This document shows positions 58,287 to 64,000 of a stretch of DNA of 64,000 bases, piece after piece. The notes below the pieces were generated by a model. The model was not told the origin of the DNA. It did not search any database and saw only the letters and a program-made list of their open reading frames with translations. A program made the position numbers and the translations under genes. The DNA is from Aquilaria yunnanensis (lineage: Eukaryota > Streptophyta > Magnoliopsida > Malvales > Thymelaeaceae). Location: contig CM077594.1 in NCBI GenBank assembly GCA_039654915.1, positions 14,383,001 to 14,447,000 of the forward strand, in the 5' to 3' direction. The first letter of the stretch is position 1, and every line of letters starts with the position of its first letter.

Positions 58287-59799
58287 TAGGGATGGGCATT
58301 AGGCGGATCGACCCACTCCATGGTGGAGCAAGGATGAATCACTCCATGGAGCGATTCATATTTACTCCACTTCTTTATGGGTCAATCAACAACTTGCTCC
58401 ACTCATTTATGGATCGATCCATGACCCACCCCACCTAACTTGTGGATATCCATGAATAATCCATGGATATCCATTCTATGATATTTTGATAGATAATTAA
58501 AAAAAAATTATAGCTATTTCAAATATTTTTTTATGAAGACAAAGAAATGCACAAAATATAATTTTCAATATATATTTTTTAATAATATAACGAATTTTAG
58601 GAAAACAACATACCTACTTTTTTAGAAATATAGCCAGAGCATGAAACAACAAAATTCTCAGCCAAACACATCTTATACAGTTTAACAAATACAACTACCA
58701 AAAGCATGTATCAAATACCAAACAATTTTTGTAACAAGCTAGTACAACCTCTCCATTTCACTTGAAACAAAGAAATGCAAGATTTTAAAATGCATGCACA
58801 AACACACAAAACACACAACATGGACACACTCATGAAAGGACTCACAGTAGCAGAAAATTGATCTTGCAAAAGGAGACTAGCAACTGATGGATGACTAATA
58901 AATCTAGTAAAGAGGATAACAACATCAAACCAGCACACAATAAAGCAGACAACATATAAATATAAACAAAGGCAACCTTATGTGAAGAGTATCGATGCTA
59001 AGCATTTGTTCTATTCAACTATTACTGTCGGAATCATTATAATCATTGTTTTAGCAATATAGTATGGCCTTGTAATGATAAGTATATTAATTATCCTATC
59101 CTATACATACACCATATATACTTCCTCCCTTTCACTTCTGTTCTACATGGCCCACTCTCTCATTTAGTTGCTTTCTACAAATCACTCATATTCATTATAA
59201 AGTCCCTTTACAAACGCATGTATACGCATGGAATCTTGACTGGCTTCTGGTATAAATGAGTCAAGTATGGAGTAATTAAGTTCTGAAGCATCTTGACTGG
59301 CTTTTGTTCTGGTGACTGGTCTAAACGAAACAACAAAGGAAAACGGTAACTACTACATCATTCAACCCGAATTCCCAACAAAGCAATCCTCTGGTACTAG
59401 TAATTTAACATAAGAAAGTGAGTATTTCTAGGATAGATTAAGACAGAAAATGGCTTTGTGAAGATTTCAGCAGATCCTTAAATAAATGGGCTCTAAACAC
59501 AGGCAAATAGAAGCAAACCACTTACATTTCCAGGGATATATATAATTAGGCCCAATAATGATGACAACAATACCCCAGAATCCAAACAAAAGCATTACAA
59601 GTCTTACCCTTGGACTAAAATCAGATTTAATCTTTAAATTCAAGTGTCTCAATCCTTTTCAATCAAACCAACATACGAAAAGTGTGATGGTTCTTTATAT
59701 ACGGAAAAAATCCTTTACCTGCACTTAAAAAGAAATTTCTCCTAATTATAAATCTGAATTCTCAGACAAGTGCAACTACCACTTATACAGGCTTATGAT

Positions 59800-61776
59800 T
59801 TAGGGCCGAAAATGGGCCGGGCTGAGACCGAGCTCAAGTCCCCATTATAATTCGGCACTACTCGAACTCGAGCCCAATTTTTTTGGGCTTGAGCTCGGCT
59901 TGAAAGGGCCCGAGGCTCGAATACAAATATGAATTCTGAAAAAAAAATTGAAAAATACCCTGAATTTTGACAAAACATAATAAACCAAATCCAAATATCA
60001 AGTTTTACAACTAAATAAAAATATCTAAAAGAAAGAGCATACCAACATGTCAAGTCTAAAGTGACAACTCTCAAGCAACATAAACAAAGCCACAAAGTGA
60101 GCCAACCAACTTTAGTGGGGAAACTCCTTCCCATGATCAACAACACAAATACATATGTCTAGAGTTCAGTTACAATGAAAACTAACAGAAATAACATCTA
60201 GAGAACAAGTAGCAGCAAAATGCATCAACAGTGCTGAACGCACCAACAAGTAGCAGAACGAAGCAACAAAAGGCGGCAATAGCTGAAAACAACAAGATAT
60301 CACCTCCTTGAATTCTCACACACACACTGACAGATTTTACACACACACACACACACACACACATATGGAAGTGTTCCAAAGCATGACCATGAACTCCATT
60401 TACAAGCCTAGTAGAGTTGTTCACTACTTATCCCATTTCTCTGAATGATTTCCATCATAAGATAAACTAGTGACATGCCTCTTTTTTTTTTCCTTGAATA
60501 TATGGTGAAAATTCTACTTTTTTTCTAATTGGATCTCATCACTAGAGGCATGTTGAACTGATGAATGGTGTAGGTACTTCTTACATCATTCTCAATTATA
60601 TTTTCTGGCTCCATAGAGATGTTGATTACCACTGAATGTGGAATGCTGCAAAACGAAACATTGACACAGGTACATAAAAGGGTAAAAAGCTGGTTTGTTT
60701 CAACCAAAGTTCTTCAACTATCTACCTTGTTTCAGTAGAAAAAATTCTCCATTCTTTCTTTCAGAACCAAACCAACGTTTTTTTCTCTACTCAGTAGCCC
60801 CTTGATGCACAACCACTTATTAACTTATGATCATTTCTAACAAAATCACTCTACCAATGGTATTTCCCAAACCTAATAACAAATATCGACATTCAAAAAT
60901 GTGCAAATCCAGCAAAAATATCATTCAAAACAGAAGGAAAATGAAAAACAAAAATTGAAAAAAAAAAAAAAAAGAACAAAAACCTTAGATAAGAAAACCT
61001 AAAGAAAAATATGTCATTTGCGATTCTAGGAATGTTACCAGGTGGAGCTGCTGATCTTGTCTCCGGCGTCCGCGTTGGCGTCCGCGTTGGCTTGAGGTGA
61101 CTCGATTGTGCGTCTCAACTGTGGCTGCAAAATCACAATTCAAGGTTCATCCCTGGTCCGGCAAGCTAATTAACAAGCAAAATCTCGATTGTGGTGTTTC
61201 GATTACCACTTACCAGGTCGGCTTGAGCCTTGAGGTGTCTCACTTGCCGTGTCGGCTTCAGGCGTTCGACTGGTCACTGGTCCCTGGTCCGAGTCGTCCG
61301 ACAAGCCAAGCCCTGGTCAGCGTGATCGTCGTCGATTGGTTGAGGTCGGCCACCGAGTACTTATTCCTGCCTAGAGCTGAAGCCGCTGAACAGATTAGGA
61401 GGCTAGGAGCGTGGGAGAAGAGACTGGCCTCTGGTAGGACGAAGGCCAAAGCCGCCGAACGCAGAAGGGGCTAAAGAAGTGTGGTGGGACTGTCAGTCGA
61501 ACTGGGACAAGATGGAAAGGGGCCCAAGAGACACAGACTAAGGGGCTGACTAAGTTAAGGCCGAAGGGGGGAGTAGTAACGGGCCTGATGGAAAAAGGCC
61601 CAACCGACAAAACATAGGGCCTATCAATTTAAGGGCCAAGTATGATCAGGCTTGAGCTCGGCCCCAAATACACTTAAGCTCGATTTTCGGCTCTAGCTCA
61701 GAAATACTCGACTCGACAAACCCTTACTTGAATTTGAGCTCGAGTTACCCGAATAAAGTTTGGTCCTTCACCCCTA
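59800..61776. mobile_element. hAT-type transposon, inner element nested in the outer one
   Basis: Ends are TAGGGCCGAAAATGGGCC on the left and, inverted, TAGGGGTGAAGGACC on the right, with GAGCTCGAG-like subterminal repeats on both sides. The flanks cttatgat (59792-59799) and cttatgaa (61777-61784) agree at 7 of 8 bases, as for a hAT target duplication. The terminal repeats match only over the first five bases, so the right and left ends have diverged. The interior includes a GC-rich block (61025-61560), a (CA)n run (60338-60361) and no transposase. Confidence 0.7.
61025..61560. other. GC-rich block inside the inner hAT element
   Basis: This stretch is clearly richer in G+C than its surroundings. 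It includes two copies of the 12-bp word ggcgtccgcgtt at about 61065-61092 and repeated ggtcggcttgag-like words. Two overlapping ORFs (61097-61474 plus and 61610-61395 minus) are by-products of the composition. It may be captured host DNA; the source is unknown. Confidence 0.45.
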
Positions 61777-61851
61777 CTTATGAAACTTATATACTTATCC
61801 AGTTGCCCTTTTTTTCTTACCCCCAAATGGCTGCCCCCACCAACCCCAACA

Positions 61852-62079
61852 AAACCTTTGATGGGAGGAGCTGAACACCCAAAAAAAGAAGAACAAGAAG
61901 AGGAGGAGGAAAGAAGCCACGGTCATGATCTTGTCTTGAATCTAAGTCTCTCTGAAAAGAAGTCCAAGGAAAAACTCAATCTAATCGATCGTTTCAACTT
62001 CAGTGACTATTCATTCCCACAACAAAAGAATGATGATGGTAAGAACAATAACAAAACTACAGATACCCAAACAAAGTAG
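61852..62079 (+). other. open frame with acidic tract and LxLxL motif inside the outer hAT element
   Basis: Within a 99-codon ORF (61780-62079) the part after GGAEHPKKEEQEEEEERSHG reads HDLVLNLSLSEKKSKEKLNL and then DRFNFSDYSF. LNLSL fits the EAR-type repressor pattern LxLxL. The amino-acid mix looks more like a real protein than chance AT-rich reading. No full domain is recognised, so this is at most a captured gene fragment. Confidence 0.3.
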
Positions 62080-62543
62080 CAGGACAAGCAAAAAACTACA
62101 CAAAAAAAACCTAAGAATAGAGACGATTCATCCAAAATCGATGATAAGGCCAATGATTAGTGGAGTGAGAGGAGAAGACAAAGGATCAGTGGATCGGCGC
62201 CTCAATTATGGCTGAAATTGAGTGTTACCAGTAGGATCGCCAGTGAGAGAGAGAGAATTTCATTTGCAGAAAGGATACAAACAAGACATACAAATTTCAT
62301 TTGCCCTTGCTCCATGGAGCTCCACCAAAGCTCCAAACCCCGCCCCGTTTTATAAAACATCACAGACAGATCATGACCTGATCTGCCCCAAAACTAGTGG
62401 ATCATTTAAAAAAACCCACTCCATCGAAGCGGATTAGAGTAAAGCTCCACCAAAGCAAGGCTCCATACCCATCCCTAGTAAAAATCCAACCTTAAGTGAG
62501 AAATTCAAATTAAAAACGCAAAGAAAGAAAAAACAGCAAAGCA

Positions 62544-62792
62544 TGGGGTTGAACCTAACGAACCAAAACAACGGCTAATCGTTCGTATAGGTTTTTAAAC
62601 AACACAAAAAAGAACATGCCTGATCGTGTTTTGTTTGTTGTAATCAAATAAACCAACTCGTTTGTGAACATAAATGAACGAACATAGACTTGTTTGTGTT
62701 CGTTGGTTTAAATTAATAAACTAACATAAAAAAACTTCCACATAACGGTTCATAAACAGCTTACCGAACGTTTTATTCATTTACAGCCCCTA
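62544..62792. mobile_element. probable hAT MITE
   Basis: The right end, inverted, reads TAGGGGCTGTAAATGAAT and continues with CGTTCGGTAAGCTG, a common plant hAT terminus. The left end, TGGGGTTGAACCT, is a weaker match. Flanks gcaaagca and gcaaataa agree at 6 of 8 bases. Subterminal gttcg/cgaac words fill the interior. It is about 249 bp and non-coding. Confidence 0.45.
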
Positions 62793-62799
62793 GCAAATA

Positions 62800-64000
62800 A
62801 GAGAATTTGATAAAATAGCCAAAAAGATGAAATGCAGAAAATAAAGGTTTGAAAGAGTATTTTTATTTTTAATTTACTTTAATAGTATATATACAAGCTT
62901 AGTTTTTTACCCGCACCACCTTGTAGCAGGTTTTTTTTATAAATTTATCATTAAAAAATGTTAATAATAAATAATTAAAAAACTCTCAGTCATAGATTAA
63001 TGTTAATTAATTAAAAGTTTACTTTATTTTAATTTTGAGCTATACTTTCTTCATATTATGTTCTTATTATTAAAATGATCAGATATAATCAAAACATAAC
63101 ATTATGAAACATAACATTGCATGCTTTGAAATGATGGATATTTTTCTGTCATTAAGGAATAATTTTTTTAAAAATTTCATCTCTTATCAATTTAAATTCC
63201 AATTTTTAAAGTAAATGAGAAGTTCAACTAAAAAATTCACTTTCAATTTGAGGAATTATGGACCAATTATTTTATTAAATTATAGAGTTTTTTAATAAAA
63301 TAACTCATGCTACAAAACTCAATTATCAATAATGAAAAAAGTATGATCATGACACAAAAATTATGTTCAATTTATTTTAATCAATTAGTGATATAACCAT
63401 TAACTTAATAAATATAAAAAAGCAAAAAGAAAAAAGAAAAAATGGCCAAAAAGTTTAGGCACTAAGAGAAGAAATGGAAAAGTTTTAGATATTAAAATTT
63501 TAACAACTAGTTTAAATACCCAGCATTGCTACGAAATCAAAAAAAGTTAGAAACATAAAAAAGTAATATTAATTATTTTATTTTTAAAAATTGATAAAAA
63601 ATAACATGAACCAGAATAATGTAATTTTTTGAGTTCAACATTTTTAAAGTGCAACAAAACTTGAAAAATACATGTGTTAAGATATTTGATATGATAAGGT
63701 GTCTATCCTGTCAACCCACCTAAATAATATAAATTGTTAGAATTGATATAAGACTATCGAAAAACATTTTTTCAATGGGATTTTTCTTTATATTTGATTA
63801 TATACAATAATTTAGAGAAAAAAATGGAAACAAACTTATATTATATATCCAAAACAAATTTGAAATATTATATTATCAAATTTACTAAAATATTTTTATC
63901 ATAACAAACCTAATAGGTGATAAAAATCTGATTAACCCATTTAAAGTTCTCTTAAAATAACAAAACAACCTGACCGGTGTTAATGCAAGCATAAATAATT
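62800..64000. other. AT-rich intergenic DNA, nothing recognised
   Basis: Strongly AT-rich with no ORF of note, no repeat array and no recognisable RNA gene. Confidence 0.6.

Larger units (their letters stand above)
58287..62477. mobile_element. hAT-type transposon, outer element
   Basis: The left end is TAGGGATGGGCAT and the inverted right end is TAGGGATGGGTAT (12 of 13 matching). An 8-bp target duplication flanks it, gtcaaaat (58279-58286) and gtaaaaat (62478-62485), 7 of 8 matching. Subterminal repeats of ggatccatgg/ggatatcc type follow the left end. The total is 4,191 bp, of which 1,977 bp is an inner hAT-type element. No transposase with a BED zinc finger or hAT dimerisation domain is seen, so it is non-autonomous. 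Confidence 0.85.

Overview
The window is nuclear DNA from an angiosperm, most likely a eudicot or other non-grass. The reasons are GT/AG-spliced plant genes, Ty1/copia and Ty3/gypsy LTR retrotransposons, CACTA and hAT DNA transposons, and plant-type snRNA genes with an upstream element (USE), a TATA-like box and a 3' box. The species cannot be named from the sequence.

Layout. 1-16.1 kb is a nest of retrotransposons. The 3' end of a Del/Tekay-like chromovirus (1-1783 and 10206-11535) is split by a nearly complete copia element (1784-10200, 5-bp target duplication ctatt). Next come a decayed second gypsy tail (11536-12110) and a truncated, frameshifted copia (about 12.6-16.1 kb). 17.0-19.8 kb holds minus-strand genes for U4, U2 and U1 spliceosomal snRNAs. 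22.3-32.0 kb is a complete 19-exon GH35 beta-galactosidase with a C-terminal SUEL lectin domain (841 aa, minus strand). 33.5-34.4 kb holds a small MITE and two adjacent hairpin elements. 34.8-41.7 kb is a non-autonomous CACTA element (TSD tgt) with subterminal GCGACGG arrays. It carries captured pieces of a NACK/KIN-7-type kinesin gene and of an A1 aspartic protease gene. 42.7-43.2 kb is a broken Myb/SANT-like domain gene.

46.5-53.7 kb is a second snRNA cluster (U2, U2 pseudogene, U5, U1, all minus strand). It is built partly by a direct duplication of about 2.6 kb that also carries a broken copy of exon 14 of the beta-galactosidase gene. 55.9-57.9 kb is a complete 6-exon phosphopantetheine adenylyltransferase gene (COAD, 176 aa, minus strand). 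58.3-62.5 kb is a hAT-type element with a second hAT-type element inside it, and a probable hAT MITE follows at 62.5-62.8 kb. The rest is AT-rich intergenic DNA.

The most notable content is the clustering of Pol II snRNA genes for four of the five major spliceosomal RNAs (U1, U2, U4, U5) within about 37 kb on one strand, and the gene-capturing CACTA element. The two protein genes are housekeeping or cell-wall enzymes with no evident functional tie to the snRNAs. All exon coordinates were derived by hand from splice sites and reading-frame continuity.
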